Assembly (NCBI GenBank): GCA_046757965.1
Contig: JBHHZI010000196.1
Span: forward strand, 1-5,519
From: JBHHZI01 sp046757965
Lineage (GTDB): Bacteria > Acidobacteriota > Polarisedimenticolia > SMYD01
DNA length: 5,519 nucleotides
Reading direction: 5' to 3'
In this document: one piece after another, positions 5,410 to 5,519 of the stretch
How the letters are laid out: every line of letters starts with the position of its first letter
Position numbering within the stretch: position 1 is the stretch's first letter
Program-made: the position numbers and the translations under genes
The notes under the pieces: model-generated
Told to the model about the DNA's origin: nothing
Databases searched by the model: none
Seen by the model: only the letters and a program-made list of their open reading frames with translations

Positions 5410-5519
5410 ATGAGTGACATCCTTGTCGACCAGGAGTGGCTGGAGACCAACTTCCCCTGCCACACCGCCTGCCCGGTGGGGACCGAGGCCGGGCGGTACG
5501 TTGCTCTCATCGCCGAGGG
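5410..5519 (+). CDS. GltD-like FAD/Fe-S oxidoreductase, N-terminus only (cut by window end)
   Basis: The frame from ATG 5410 stays open to the window end and encodes 36 complete codons. The peptide reads NFPCHTACPVGTEAGRYVAL at residues 14-33, then IAEG. This is the start of the glutamate synthase small-subunit-like (GltD) family: an N-terminal Cys-rich Fe-S domain beginning C17-x3-C21-P and followed by a helix, normally continuing into more cysteines and an FAD/NAD(P)H-binding fold. Members pass electrons between NAD(P)H and ferredoxin, Hdr-like or other partners, and many are not true glutamate synthases. GGGAG at 5394-5398 is an imperfect ribosome site with an 11-base spacer. It runs in the same direction as the cytochrome-porin and cupredoxin genes. 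Only about 37 residues are visible, so the family call rests on the N-terminal motif alone. Confidence 0.7.
   Translation, partial: MSDILVDQEWLETNFPCHTACPVGTEAGRYVALIAE

Overview
This is a GC-rich bacterial chromosomal window. It carries four complete or nearly complete genes and the first part of a fifth. No rRNA, tRNA, CRISPR array, insertion sequence or phage gene was seen. The high GC, an outer-membrane beta-barrel ending in Phe and periplasmic signal peptides point to a Gram-negative-type (diderm) bacterium. The gene set (PAS-LuxR regulator, monoheme cytochrome fused to a porin, plastocyanin-like protein, GltD-like flavoprotein) would fit environmental lineages such as NC10/Methylomirabilota, Rokubacteria, Nitrospirota or Acidobacteriota. 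That placement is inference from general knowledge; the sequence does not fix the phylum.

Layout: positions 1-94 hold no recognisable gene. A secreted SxxK serine hydrolase (beta-lactamase class C/esterase fold) reads leftward from 1693 to 95. A divergent intergenic region (1694-2062) contains a perfect 7-bp inverted repeat. A PAS-LuxR transcription regulator with a cysteine cluster reads rightward (2063-2752) from a TTG start. A 416-bp gap (2753-3168) ends in a less GC-rich stretch with inverted repeats, probably the control region of the following genes. A rightward set then begins: an exported CxxCH cytochrome fused to an outer-membrane beta-barrel (3169-4572), a periplasmic cupredoxin with a C-terminal carboxypeptidase-regulatory-like domain (4672-5259), and the start of a GltD-like FAD oxidoreductase (5410 to the window end). 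The gaps between these three genes can form RNA hairpins, the second one very strong.

How the genes may work together (inference): the cytochrome-porin has the architecture of the outer-membrane iron oxidase Cyc2, namely one covalent haem at the N-terminus and then a barrel. A blue-copper-like protein directly downstream could carry electrons in the periplasm, as rusticyanin does beside Cyc2 in Acidithiobacillus. A flavin/Fe-S oxidoreductase next in line could link the chain to NAD(P)H. The upstream PAS-LuxR protein has Cys residues spaced to bind a metal or Fe-S cluster or to sense redox state, and may control the set. This candidate outer-membrane electron-transfer locus is the most interesting content of the window. 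The serine hydrolase is probably unrelated.
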